A DNA stretch of 64,000 nucleotides from Nocardiopsis sp. N85 (lineage in GTDB: Bacteria > Actinomycetota > Actinomycetes > Streptosporangiales > Streptosporangiaceae), in assembly GCF_028882275.1 (NCBI RefSeq), contig NZ_JARBUT010000001.1, positions 558,001-622,000 on the forward strand. Reading direction: 5' to 3'. Position numbers and translations under genes: made by a program. The first letter of the stretch is position 1. Every line of letters begins with the position of its first letter. The notes below the pieces were generated by a model. The model was not told the origin of the DNA, did no database searches, and saw nothing but the letters and a program-made list of their open reading frames with translations. This document shows, one piece after another, positions 53,757-62,993 of this stretch.

Positions 53757-55720
53757 GCACCCCCCGACGCCCCCGCGACCCCCGCAGGCCCGGCGCGACC
53801 GGCAAGTCCGGCTCCCGGCCCGCACGCAGGCCCCAACGCGACGCCCCGCGCCCCGACACCGGGGCGCGGGCCTCCGGCGAACGCCGTTCACCCCGGGAGA
53901 ACCGCGCCGCGTCCGGTGAGCGCACACGCCGCAGGCCGACCCCGCCACCGCCCCCGCCGCCCCTGCTGCGCCGCACCTTCCGCCGCGGCGAGCCGGGCAG
54001 ACGCATCCGCTTCGGCGGCGCCCTGGCCCTGGCCGTACTGGTCCTCTTCGCCGGGCGCCTGATCCAGATCCAGGGCATCGAGGCGGAGACCTACGCCGAG
54101 GCCGCCTCCGAACTGCGCCTCCAGACCATCGACATCCCCACCATGCGCGGCGCGATCACCGACGCCAACGGCGACCCGTTCGCGCTGTCCGCGGAGGTGC
54201 GCACGGTCTTCGTCGACCCCGAGGAGGTCCGCGAGGACCAGCGTGAGGAGCTCATCGACGAACTCGTCACCCGCTTCGACCTCGACGAGGACGAGGTCAC
54301 CGCCAAGGTCGACGCCGCACCCACCCGCTACCAGGTGGTCGCCCGCAAGGTGCCGCCCGGAGAATGGCAGGAACTGCGCGAACTCGGCCTGCGCGGGGTG
54401 GGAGCCGAGGTCGACTACGAACGCGTCTACCCGGAGGAGACCGGGGCCGCCGACCTGGTGGGCTTCGTCGGCAGCGAGGGCCACGGCCTGGAGGGCCTGG
54501 AGGCCTACATGGACACGATCCTGGCCGGAGAGGCGGGCAAACGCCAGGTCGAGGTCGGCCTGGACGGCACCCAGATCCCCATGGCCGGCGGCCTGGTCAA
54601 AGACCCGGTGCCCGGCCGGGACGTGCGCCTGACCCTCGACCGCGACGTGCAGTGGTACGTCGCCCAGACCCTGGCCGAGCGGGTGGAGGAACTCGACGCC
54701 GCCGGCGGCAGCGCCATCGTCATGATCCCCGGAACGGGCGAGATCATCGCCATGGCCGACTACCCGAGCTACGCGCCGACCGACATCTCCGCCGGCGGCC
54801 CCGAGGAATGGTCCAACGGCGCCGTCGCCGAGACCTTCGAACCGGGCAGCACCAACAAGGTCATCACGGTCGGCGCGGCCCTGGAGGAAGGACTCACCAC
54901 CCCGGAGACGGTCTACACGGTCCCCTACGCCCTCCAGTACTACGACCAGACCTTCCGCAACTCCAGCAACAACGGCACCCAGCGCCTCACGGTCAACGGC
55001 ATCATGGCCCAGTCCAGCAACGTCGGCACCATCAAGATCGCCGACCAGGTGGGCCCCGGGGTCCTGCACGACTACATGACGCGATTCGGGCTCGGCCAGC
55101 CCACCGGCCTGGCCCTGCCGGGTGAGGAGACCGGCATCCTCACCGACCCCGAGGACTGGTGGGGCACCCAGCTGCCGTCGGTGTCCATCGGACACAGCGT
55201 CACCGTCAACGCCGCCCAGATGGCGTCGGTGTACGCCACCGTCGCCAACGGCGGCGTGCGCGTGGAACCCCGCGTGGTGGCCGGGACCGTCGACACCGAG
55301 GGCACGTTCACCCCGGCCGACGACCCCGGGCGCACCCGGGTGATCGGCGAGGAGACGGCCGAACGCCTCGCCCTCATGCTGGAGGCGGTCACCAGCGACG
55401 AGGGCACCGCGCCCCAGGCCCGCATTGACGGCTACCGGGTGGCGGGCAAGACCGGTACCGCCAACCGGGTCAACCCCGAGACCGGGACCTACGAAGGCGG
55501 CGGCTACACCTCGACCTTCGCCGGCTTCGCGCCCGCCGACGCGCCCGAGGTCGTCGTCCAGGTGGTCCTGCACAACCCGCAGGGCACCTACTACGGCGGT
55601 GAGGCGGCCGGCCCCGCCTTCAACGACATCATGTCCTTCGCGCTCAAGACCCTGAAGGTCCCGCCGACCGCCACCGACCCGCCCGCCATCCGCCTCTTCG
55701 AGGAGGAGGACGGCGACTGA
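53753..55720 (+). CDS. ftsI: Penicillin-binding protein FtsI (PBP3-type, septal transpeptidase)
   Basis: FtsI cross-links septal peptidoglycan. The 655-residue protein has an 80-residue basic, proline-rich cytoplasmic tail, one membrane helix (about residues 87-105), the dimerisation domain (about 115-260) and the transpeptidase domain. In the last, EPGSTNK gives the SxxK serine (about 364), SSN the second motif (about 421) and KTGTA the third (about 566). The TTG start overlaps the ftsL stop (ATTGA), so translation is coupled. Next on the plus strand is murE, separated by an inverted gene. Confidence 0.95.
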   Translation: MSTPRRPRDPRRPGATGKSGSRPARRPQRDAPRPDTGARASGERRSPRENRAASGERTRRRPTPPPPPPPLLRRTFRRGEPGRRIRFGGALALAVLVLFAGRLIQIQGIEAETYAEAASELRLQTIDIPTMRGAITDANGDPFALSAEVRTVFVDPEEVREDQREELIDELVTRFDLDEDEVTAKVDAAPTRYQVVARKVPPGEWQELRELGLRGVGAEVDYERVYPEETGAADLVGFVGSEGHGLEGLEAYMDTILAGEAGKRQVEVGLDGTQIPMAGGLVKDPVPGRDVRLTLDRDVQWYVAQTLAERVEELDAAGGSAIVMIPGTGEIIAMADYPSYAPTDISAGGPEEWSNGAVAETFEPGSTNKVITVGAALEEGLTTPETVYTVPYALQYYDQTFRNSSNNGTQRLTVNGIMAQSSNVGTIKIADQVGPGVLHDYMTRFGLGQPTGLALPGEETGILTDPEDWWGTQLPSVSIGHSVTVNAAQMASVYATVANGGVRVEPRVVAGTVDTEGTFTPADDPGRTRVIGEETAERLALMLEAVTSDEGTAPQARIDGYRVAGKTGTANRVNPETGTYEGGGYTSTFAGFAPADAPEVVVQVVLHNPQGTYYGGEAAGPAFNDIMSFALKTLKVPPTATDPPAIRLFEEEDGD

Positions 55721-55841
55721 CCCCGCCCCTCCGCGCCCTCGCGTCGCCCCGCCGCCGCCCCCACACGGGCGACCGGCGGCCGACGCCCCCTCGAAGGCCT
55801 CGCCTCCGCCGGCCTCCGGAACCCCGAGGGCGCACTCGCGG

Positions 55842-56774
55842 TCAGGGCGACGCGAGCGCGTCCAGGTGGGCGCGCACCGACCGGATGTGCTCCGGGCCGG
55901 TGCGACAGCAACCGCCCACCAGCACCGCCCCCGCCCGGCACCACGTCACCGCGGCCGCGCCGAACTCCTCGGGGGAGGAGACCCCGGTCCAACGACGCGC
56001 CCCGGCGTCCCACACCTCACCGGAGTTGGGATAGGCCACCGCGGGGAACCCGGCCTCGGCCACCACCCGCACCAGATCCGGGACGAACCGGGGAGCCGTG
56101 CAGTTCACACCCACCGCCACCAACCGCGGCGCCGCGGGCGAGCCCGCCAGCTCCGCGACGACCTCCCGCAGCGGCGTGCCGTCGCACGCCCGGACCCCGT
56201 CCCGGCACGACAGGCTCAACCACGTCCGCACCCCCGGCGTCTCCGCCACCAGCCGCGCCAACGCCCGGACCTCCGCCGCCGACGGCACCGTCTCGCACGC
56301 CATCAGGTCCGCCCCCGCGTCGGCGAGCACCCGCCACCGCTCCCGATGCCACGAGTACAGGCCGTCCTCGTCCAGGTCGTAGGCGCCGGTGTACTCCGAA
56401 CCGTCCGCCCGGGCCGCCCCGTAGGGGCCCACCCCCGCCGCGACCAGACCCGAACCGAAGGCGTCGCGTTCGAGCCTCGCCAACTCCACCGACCGCCGCA
56501 CCAACCCGATCGCCTCGGCCCGCGACCACCCCCGGGCCGTCAACGCCGGAAGACCCGCCTGGTAGCCGGCCGCGGTCACCACCTCCGCGCCCGCTTCGAG
56601 ATGATCCCGGTGCACCCGCCGGATCGCGTCGGGGTCCTCGGCCAACAACCGCGCCGACCACAGACCGCCCGACAGGTCGTACCCGTACTCCTCCAACCGG
56701 GTCGCCAACCCGCCGTCGAGCACCACCGGCCGCCCTCCGGCCACCGCCTCCGCCACCCGGTCCACACCCCTCAC
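55842..56774 (-). CDS. mmuM: Homocysteine S-methyltransferase
   Basis: MmuM transfers a methyl group from S-methylmethionine (or SAM) to homocysteine. The 310-residue protein has VVLDGGLATRLEEYGYDL, the zinc cysteines in VGVNCTAPRF and VGGCCRTGPEHI, and ACETVPSAAEV, all typical. Two GTGs are possible (56774, 56765); the first is used. It lies on the opposite strand inside the dcw cluster between ftsI and murE, where no gene is normally found. Confidence 0.92.
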   Translation of the reverse strand: MRGVDRVAEAVAGGRPVVLDGGLATRLEEYGYDLSGGLWSARLLAEDPDAIRRVHRDHLEAGAEVVTAAGYQAGLPALTARGWSRAEAIGLVRRSVELARLERDAFGSGLVAAGVGPYGAARADGSEYTGAYDLDEDGLYSWHRERWRVLADAGADLMACETVPSAAEVRALARLVAETPGVRTWLSLSCRDGVRACDGTPLREVVAELAGSPAAPRLVAVGVNCTAPRFVPDLVRVVAEAGFPAVAYPNSGEVWDAGARRWTGVSSPEEFGAAAVTWCRAGAVLVGGCCRTGPEHIRSVRAHLDALASP

Positions 56775-56858
56775 CCCCGCCCACCACGGTAGCCGCGGAA
56801 CCACGACCGATCGGCGTCGTCCCAGCGTGGAAATTACCGACCGATCGCCTCCAACGGT

Positions 56859-56864
56859 TAACCT
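56859..56864 (+). promoter_or_regulatory. Leaderless -10 element of murE
   Basis: TAACCT lies six bases before the murE GTG, and there is no Shine-Dalgarno. It gives murE its own promoter in the gap created by the inverted gene. Confidence 0.5.
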
Positions 56865-56870
56865 CCACAC

Positions 56871-58544
56871 GTGCCACCGGTAATGCGACCTGAACACACG
56901 CCACTGCGACCCCTGTCCGACCTCGTGCCGCTGCTCGGCCCGGACGCCGTTCTGCTGCGCCCGGACCTCGCCCCGGATCACCCGGTCCCGGCCCGCGAGG
57001 TCCAAGTGCGCGGTATCACCCACGACTCCCGACAGGCGGGCCCCGGCGACCTGTACGCGGCCCTACCAGGGGCCCGGGCCCACGGGGCCGACTACGCCGC
57101 GCAGGTCGCCGAGGCGGGGGCCGCCGCGATCCTCACCGACCCCGCGGGGGCCGACCGGGCCACCGCCACCGGGCTCCCCACCCTCGTCGTCCCCGACGCC
57201 CGCGCCGCGCTGGGCACCGTCGCCGCCTGGATCTTCAAGGAACCCTCCCGGGACCTGCTGCTCATCGGCACCACCGGGACCAGCGGCAAGACCACCGTCT
57301 CCTACCTCATCGAGTCGGGGCTGCGCCGCGCCGGCATGGGGACCGGCCTCATCGGCACCGTCGAGATGCGCGTGGGCGACGAACGCGTCGCCTCCTCCCT
57401 CACCACGCCCGAGGCCACCGACCTGCACGGTCTCTTCGCCCTCATGCGGGAGAAGGGCGTCACCGCCGCCGCCATGGAGGTCTCCAGCCACGCCCTGGCC
57501 CTGGGCCGGGTCGGCGGAGCCCACTACGACGTCGCGATCTTCACCAACCTGTCCCAGGACCACCTGGACTTCCACAGTGACCTGCGCGACTACTTCGAGA
57601 CCAAGGCGCGCCTGTTCACCCCCGAGTACTGCGACATCGCGGTGATCAACGCCGACGACCGGTTCGGCCGGGCGCTCGTGGACATGGTGCAGGCGCGAGG
57701 GGCGGTGCCCGTCACCACCTTCGGCGTGGAGGGCTTCTCCGACGCCGACCCCGAGACCGCCCTGACCGCCGACTGGACCGCCGTCGACGTGCGCCTGGGC
57801 GCCGCCGGCAGCACCTTCCGCATCGTCGGTCCCGGCGGCATGGAGGCCCGGGCCTCCGTCGGCCTGCCCGGCCCCTTCAACGTCTCCAACGCCATGGCCG
57901 CCGTCATCGGCCTCGTCGAGGCCGGCCTGCCCCTGGAGACCGCCATCGAGGGCGTGGCCGCCGCCCCCGGCGTCCCCGGCCGCATGGAGAAGGTGACGGC
58001 CCGGGAGGTGCCCACCTCCCTCCAGGACTTCACCGCACTGGTCGACTACTCCCACAAACCCGGGGCCGTCGAGGCCGTCCTGTCCTCCGTGCGCACCGTC
58101 GCCGAGGGCGAGATCACCGTGGTCCTGGGCTGCGGAGGCGACCGCGACCGCGCCAAACGCCCGCTCATGGGCGAGGCCGCCGCCCGCCTCGCCGACCGGT
58201 TCGTCATCACCAACGACAACCCGCGCTCGGAGGACCCCGTCGTCATCGCCACCGCGATGCTGGAGGGCGCCGCCAAGGTCCCCGAAGAGGAACGGGCGCG
58301 GATCACCGTCGAGTTCGACCGCGCCGAGGCCATCCGCCTGGCCGTGTCCCGCGCCGGCGCCGGCGACGTCATCGTGGTCGCCGGCAAGGGCCACGAGACC
58401 GGCCAGTACGTCAAGGGCGAGGTCCTGCCCTTCGACGACCGCGAGGTACTGCGCTCCGCCATCGAGGAGCACCTGTCCGTCGACGTCCGCGAACGCCTCG
58501 GAGTCGCACTCCTGGACGTCCATCGGCCCGCCGACGGCACCTGA
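56871..58544 (+). CDS. murE: UDP-MurNAc-tripeptide synthetase MurE
   Basis: MurE adds the third residue of the peptidoglycan stem peptide. The 557-residue protein has the ATP loop GTTGTSGKTTVSYL (about residues 133-146), SLTTPEATDL, MEVSSHALALGRV and the substrate motif TNDNPRSEDP. A DNPR motif indicates meso-diaminopimelate rather than lysine. GTG 56871 seems to be transcribed without a leader; ATG 56883 is the alternative. It is divergent from mmuM and followed by a hairpin rather than directly by murF. Confidence 0.94.
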   Translation: MPPVMRPEHTPLRPLSDLVPLLGPDAVLLRPDLAPDHPVPAREVQVRGITHDSRQAGPGDLYAALPGARAHGADYAAQVAEAGAAAILTDPAGADRATATGLPTLVVPDARAALGTVAAWIFKEPSRDLLLIGTTGTSGKTTVSYLIESGLRRAGMGTGLIGTVEMRVGDERVASSLTTPEATDLHGLFALMREKGVTAAAMEVSSHALALGRVGGAHYDVAIFTNLSQDHLDFHSDLRDYFETKARLFTPEYCDIAVINADDRFGRALVDMVQARGAVPVTTFGVEGFSDADPETALTADWTAVDVRLGAAGSTFRIVGPGGMEARASVGLPGPFNVSNAMAAVIGLVEAGLPLETAIEGVAAAPGVPGRMEKVTAREVPTSLQDFTALVDYSHKPGAVEAVLSSVRTVAEGEITVVLGCGGDRDRAKRPLMGEAAARLADRFVITNDNPRSEDPVVIATAMLEGAAKVPEEERARITVEFDRAEAIRLAVSRAGAGDVIVVAGKGHETGQYVKGEVLPFDDREVLRSAIEEHLSVDVRERLGVALLDVHRPADGT

Positions 58545-58866
58545 CCCCGACCCCGCCCCGTGCGCGACCGGTGCACGGGGCGGAGCCGACGGTCACGAAG
58601 TGGCGGATATTGCCGACCACGGGCCCTGCCGGGACCCCGAACACCCCAACATGTTCTAAGGTGGGTGCGGCAATCGCAGCCCGAACACGCGCCGTCCACC
58701 GGTGGCGCCCATGGACGTTGTCGCCCCCGAACCACCGTGGTGGAATCCGGCGCGGCACCGCGTGCGCGCCCGTCCGCGGTGCCATCCCCCGAACCGAGTC
58801 CTCCGGCCGGGTGGCCATCCGTCATCCCGTGGTCGCCGTGGATCGGGCCTGACCTGAGGAGTGGAT
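58545..58866 (+). other. murE-murF intergenic region
   Basis: No gene is supported in this 322-base gap. It has a terminator-like hairpin near its start and an A/T-richer patch with AACATGTT and TTCTAAGGT (about 58648-58663), which probably contains a promoter for murF-mraY-murD. Confidence 0.45.
58553..58583 (+). terminator. Terminator-like hairpin after murE
   Basis: CCGCCCCGTGC and GCACGGGGCGG form an 11-base stem around nine bases, eight bases after murE. Confidence 0.65.
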
Positions 58867-60315
58867 TTGATCGCGCTCACGCTCGATCGGATCGCCGAGA
58901 TCACCGGAACCGCCCTCGGCGGATCAGTGCGCCCCGATACCGTCGTCGACGGCCCCGTCGTCGTCGACTCGCGCCTGGCGGCGCCGGGCTCCCTGTTCGT
59001 CGCCCTGAGCGGCGAGCGGGTCGACGGCCACGAGTACGCGCGGGCAGCGATCGAGGCGGGGGCGGCCGCGGCCCTGGTCTCCCGCCCCGTCGACGCCCCC
59101 CACCTGCTGGTCGACGGCGGGGACGACGCGGTGGTGGAGGCCCTGGCACGGCTGGCCCGCCACACCGCCGACACCCTGTCCGACCCCGCCCGCGGCGCCG
59201 ACGCCGTCGAGATCGTCGGGGTCACCGGTTCCTCCGGCAAGACCACCACCAAGGACCTCATCGCGCAGGTCATCGGCCGGCGGGGCACCACCGTCGCCCC
59301 GGCGGGCTCGTTCAACAACGAGATCGGCCACCCCCTCACCGTGCTGCGCGCCGACACCGACACCCGACACCTGGTGCTGGAGGTCGCCGCCCGCGGCATC
59401 GGGCACATCGCCCACCTGTGCCGCGTCGCGCCGCCCCGCATCGGCGTCGTCCTCAACGTCGGCAGCGCCCACGTGGGCGAGTTCGGCGACCGCGACGCCA
59501 TCGCCAAGGCCAAGGGCGAACTGGTCGAGGCACTGCCCCCGGGGGCGTCGGCCCCCGGCGCGGGCGGCCTCGCCGTGCTCAACGCCGACGACCCCAAGGT
59601 CAACGCCATGGCAGCGCGCACCGCCGCCCGCGTCGTGACCTACGGGCTCGCCGACGACGCCGACGTGCGCGCCACCGACGTCGTCATCGGCGCCGACGGC
59701 GCGCCCGCCTTCACCCTCCACCTGGGCGGGACGAGCACCCCCGTGCGCCTGACCCTCGTCGGCGCCCACCAGGTGCACAACGCGTTGGCGACCGCCGCGG
59801 TCGCCCACGAACTCGGCATGGACATCGCGGGCATCGCCGACGCCCTCGGCGCGGCCGTCCCGGTCAGCCGCTGGCGCATGGAGGTCACCGAACACGACGG
59901 TGTCACCCTCGTCAACGACGCCTACAACGCCAACCCCGAGTCCATGCGGGCGGCGCTGACCACCCTGGGCGCACTGGCCCGGGACCGCCGACCCATCGCC
60001 GTCCTCGGCCACATGGCCGAACTCGGTGACGAGGCGCACATCGAACACGAGAAGATCGGCGACCTCGCCGCTCGCACGGGCGTGCCCCTGCTGATCGTGG
60101 TCGGCGATCAGGCCGAGGGCATCGCCACCGGAGCCGAGAACGCCGCCCGCGAGGGGCGGTGGTCCGGTGAGACCGTCCGGGTCGCGGACGCCGCGGCGGC
60201 CGCCGCGGAACTGCGCGCGCGGATGCGCGCGGGAGACGTCGTCATTGTGAAGGGATCACGGGTGGCAGCACTCGAAAAGGTTATCGACCACATCACCGAA
60301 GGTGATGTCCGGTGA
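58867..60315 (+). CDS. murF: UDP-MurNAc-tripeptide:D-Ala-D-Ala ligase MurF
   Basis: MurF adds D-Ala-D-Ala to complete the stem peptide. The 482-residue protein has IALTLDRIAEITGTAL, VDSRLAAPGSLFVAL, the ATP loop GVTGSSGKTTTKDLIAQV (about 119-136), AGSFNNEIGHPLTVL and LVNDAYNANPESMRAAL. TTG 58867 is preferred because AGGAG lies five bases before it and homologues start MIAL or MIPL; GTG 58861 is the alternative. Its stop overlaps the mraY GTG. Confidence 0.94.
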   Translation: MIALTLDRIAEITGTALGGSVRPDTVVDGPVVVDSRLAAPGSLFVALSGERVDGHEYARAAIEAGAAAALVSRPVDAPHLLVDGGDDAVVEALARLARHTADTLSDPARGADAVEIVGVTGSSGKTTTKDLIAQVIGRRGTTVAPAGSFNNEIGHPLTVLRADTDTRHLVLEVAARGIGHIAHLCRVAPPRIGVVLNVGSAHVGEFGDRDAIAKAKGELVEALPPGASAPGAGGLAVLNADDPKVNAMAARTAARVVTYGLADDADVRATDVVIGADGAPAFTLHLGGTSTPVRLTLVGAHQVHNALATAAVAHELGMDIAGIADALGAAVPVSRWRMEVTEHDGVTLVNDAYNANPESMRAALTTLGALARDRRPIAVLGHMAELGDEAHIEHEKIGDLAARTGVPLLIVVGDQAEGIATGAENAAREGRWSGETVRVADAAAAAAELRARMRAGDVVIVKGSRVAALEKVIDHITEGDVR

Positions 60316-61385
60316 TCGGCATCTCCATCGCGGCGGCGCTGTCGCTGATCGTCTCCATGGCGTTGATGCCGCCGCTGATCAACCTTCTGTACCGCTTCAA
60401 GTTCGGCCAGGAGGTCCGCGACGACGGCCCCGAGGGCCACAAGACCAAACAGGGCACGCCCACCATGGGCGGCATCGTCGTCATCCTCGGCGCGGTGGTC
60501 GGCTACCTCGGCTCCCACCTGGTGCTGAGCCTGGTCCAGCCGTCCGCCCCCGGCCCCACCGCCTCCGGCCTGCTGGTGATGTTCCTGTTCGTCGGCATGG
60601 GCTGTGTCGGCTTCCTGGACGACTTCATCAAGATCTACAAGCGCCGCAGCCTGGGCCTGCGCAGCGGCGCCAAGATGGTCGGCCAGGCCATCGTCGGCGT
60701 CGGGTTCGCCTACGGCGTCACCCAGTTCCCCAACGGCTACGGCTACACCCCCGCCGCCCCCAGCCTGTCCTTCCTCCGTGACTTCGGCCCCCCGCTGATG
60801 ATCGGCCTGTTCATCCTCTGGGCGCTGTTCCTCATCGTCGGCTTCTCCAACGCCGTCAACCTCACCGACGGCCTCGACGGCCTGGCCACCGGCGCGACGA
60901 TCATCTCGCTGGTCGCCTACATGATCATCGGCAACTGGCAGCTCCGCCAGTCCTGCGTGTCCTACCTCTCCAACAACTGCTACACGGTCCGCGACCCCCT
61001 GGACCTCGCCGTCGTCGCCTCCGCCGTCCTCGGCTCCTGCATCGCCTTCCTCTGGTTCAACGCCCCGCCCGCCAAGGTCTTCATGGGCGACACCGGCTCC
61101 CTGGCCCTGGGCGGCCTCATCGTGGGCCTGGCCATCACCACCCGCACCCAGCTCCTGCTGCTCCTCATCGGCGGACTGTTCGTCATCATCACCATGTCGG
61201 TGATGATCCAGATCGCGTCGTTCCGCCTCACCGGCAAACGCGTCTTCCGCATGGCACCCCTCCAGCACCACTTCGAACTCAAGGGATGGGCCGAACCGAC
61301 CATCGTGATCCGCTTCTGGATCATCCAGGGCCTGTTCGTGGCGGTCGCCATCGGCCTGTTCTACCTCGAATGGATGCCGAGGTAG
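60312..61385 (+). CDS. mraY: Phospho-MurNAc-pentapeptide transferase MraY
   Basis: MraY joins the MurNAc-pentapeptide to undecaprenyl phosphate, forming lipid I. The 357-residue membrane protein has about ten helices, with VRDDGPEGHKTKQGTPTMGG near the start, the catalytic aspartates in CVGFLDDFIKIYKRRSLGL and NAVNLTDGLDGLATG, and HHFELKGW near the end. It overlaps murF by four bases (GTGA) and ends five bases before murD. Confidence 0.97.
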   Translation: MIGISIAAALSLIVSMALMPPLINLLYRFKFGQEVRDDGPEGHKTKQGTPTMGGIVVILGAVVGYLGSHLVLSLVQPSAPGPTASGLLVMFLFVGMGCVGFLDDFIKIYKRRSLGLRSGAKMVGQAIVGVGFAYGVTQFPNGYGYTPAAPSLSFLRDFGPPLMIGLFILWALFLIVGFSNAVNLTDGLDGLATGATIISLVAYMIIGNWQLRQSCVSYLSNNCYTVRDPLDLAVVASAVLGSCIAFLWFNAPPAKVFMGDTGSLALGGLIVGLAITTRTQLLLLLIGGLFVIITMSVMIQIASFRLTGKRVFRMAPLQHHFELKGWAEPTIVIRFWIIQGLFVAVAIGLFYLEWMPR

Positions 61386-61390
61386 CCGGG

Positions 61391-62827
61391 ATGTCCCATC
61401 ACTCCACCACCCCCACCCCCTTCGCCGGCCTACGGGTCTGCGTCGCCGGCCTGGGCGTCTCCGGACCGCCGGTGGTCCGCCTCCTGCTGGAGCGGGGGGC
61501 CCGGGTCACCGTGGTCGACGGACGCGACGACGACACCGTCCGCCCCGTGGCCGCCGAGCTCACCGAGGCCGGAGCCGAGGTCGTCCTGGGCGCCACCCCC
61601 CTGCCGGACGGGTGCAACCTCGTCGTCATCTCCCCGGGCTGGCGCCCCGACTCGCCCCTGGCCGTCGCGGCGGCCGAGGCGGGCGTCGAGGTCATCGGCG
61701 ACGTCGAACTGGCCTGGCGGATCAAACCCGCCGACCAGGTGTGGCTCGCGGTGACCGGCACCAACGGCAAGACCACCACCGTGCGCATGCTGGAGGCCAT
61801 GCTCCGCGCCGACGGACGCGACGTCCTCGCCGTCGGCAACGTCGGCACCCCCGTCGTCGACGCGGTGCGTCCCGACACCGAAGGCCGGTACCCCGACGTG
61901 CTCGCCGTCGAACTGTCCAGCTTCCAGCTCCACTGGTCCTCCAGCCTGCGCCCGCACGCCGCCACCGTCCTCAACGTCGCCCCCGACCACCTGGACTGGC
62001 ACGGCGGCCTGGAACCCTACGCCCGAGCCAAGGGCGCGGTGTTCGCCCCCGGCACCCTCCGCGTGGTCAACACCGCCGACCCCTGGTCGGTGCGCCTGGC
62101 CGAGGAGGAGGGCGACCCGCACACCCCGCTGGTCGGCTTCGGCCTCGGCACCCCCCGATCGGGGGAACTGGGCGTCGTCGAGGACCTGCTGGTGGACCGG
62201 GCGTTCGTCGACGACCCCGTGGGCGGCGCCGAGGAACTGGCCACGCTCGCCGACGTGCGCCCCCCCGCGCCGCACAACGTCGCCAACGCCCTCGCCGCCG
62301 CCGCGCTGGCCCGCTCCACCGGGGTCGCCCCGGCGTCGATCAAGGCCGGACTGGCGGCGTTCGCCCCCGAACCGCACCGGATCGCGTACGTGGCCTCGGT
62401 GGCGGGCGTCGACTACGTCGACGACTCCAAGGCCACCAACCCGCACGCCGCCGCCGCGTCCCTGGGCGCCTACGCCTCCGTGGTGTGGGTCGCCGGAGGC
62501 CTGCTCAAGGGCGCCGAGGTCACCGACCTGGTCGCGGCCTCCGCCGGCCGGTTGCGCGGAGCGGTGCTCATCGGCGCCGACCGCGCCCGGTTGCGCGAGG
62601 CGCTCACCGAGCACGCCCCCGACGTCCCGGTCGTGGAGATCGACGGGCCCGCCCCGGACGCACCCGAGGGACACACCGTCATGGACGCGGTGGTCGCCGC
62701 CGCGACCGCCATGGCACAGGAGGGCGACACCGTCCTGCTGGCCCCGGCGGCCGCGTCCATGGACATGTTCACCAACTACCCGGAGCGCGGACGCCTCTTC
62801 GCCGAGGCCGTCCGCCGATTGCTCTGA
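61391..62827 (+). CDS. murD: UDP-MurNAc-L-alanine:D-glutamate ligase MurD
   Basis: MurD adds D-glutamate to UDP-MurNAc-L-alanine. The 478-residue protein has the N-terminal Rossmann domain (LRVCVAGLGVSGPPVVRLLLERG), ATP loop VTGTNGKTTTVRML (about residues 121-134), AVELSSFQLHW, NVAPDHLDWHG and YVDDSKATNPHAA. The ATG at 61391 has GAGG inside the mraY end. A hairpin follows the stop. Confidence 0.96.
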   Translation: MSHHSTTPTPFAGLRVCVAGLGVSGPPVVRLLLERGARVTVVDGRDDDTVRPVAAELTEAGAEVVLGATPLPDGCNLVVISPGWRPDSPLAVAAAEAGVEVIGDVELAWRIKPADQVWLAVTGTNGKTTTVRMLEAMLRADGRDVLAVGNVGTPVVDAVRPDTEGRYPDVLAVELSSFQLHWSSSLRPHAATVLNVAPDHLDWHGGLEPYARAKGAVFAPGTLRVVNTADPWSVRLAEEEGDPHTPLVGFGLGTPRSGELGVVEDLLVDRAFVDDPVGGAEELATLADVRPPAPHNVANALAAAALARSTGVAPASIKAGLAAFAPEPHRIAYVASVAGVDYVDDSKATNPHAAAASLGAYASVVWVAGGLLKGAEVTDLVAASAGRLRGAVLIGADRARLREALTEHAPDVPVVEIDGPAPDAPEGHTVMDAVVAAATAMAQEGDTVLLAPAAASMDMFTNYPERGRLFAEAVRRLL

Positions 62828-62838
62828 GTGATCGATCG

Positions 62839-62870
62839 CCGCCCGCGCGTGAGAAAACGCGCGCGGGCGG
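62839..62870 (+). terminator. Terminator-like hairpin after murD
   Basis: CCGCCCGCGCG and CGCGCGGGCGG form an 11-base stem around TGAGAAAACG, 11 bases after the stop. It separates murD from ftsW. Confidence 0.7.
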
Positions 62871-62993
62871 CCTTCGCTGTGCTCCGAACCACTCCTTTCC
62901 AGGCCGAAGATGGCCAACACGCGGGAAATGTCCACGGTTCCCGACCCGCCGTTCGCCACTATTGAGGCGCGCAGGTGCGGAGGGTGGTGCGGA

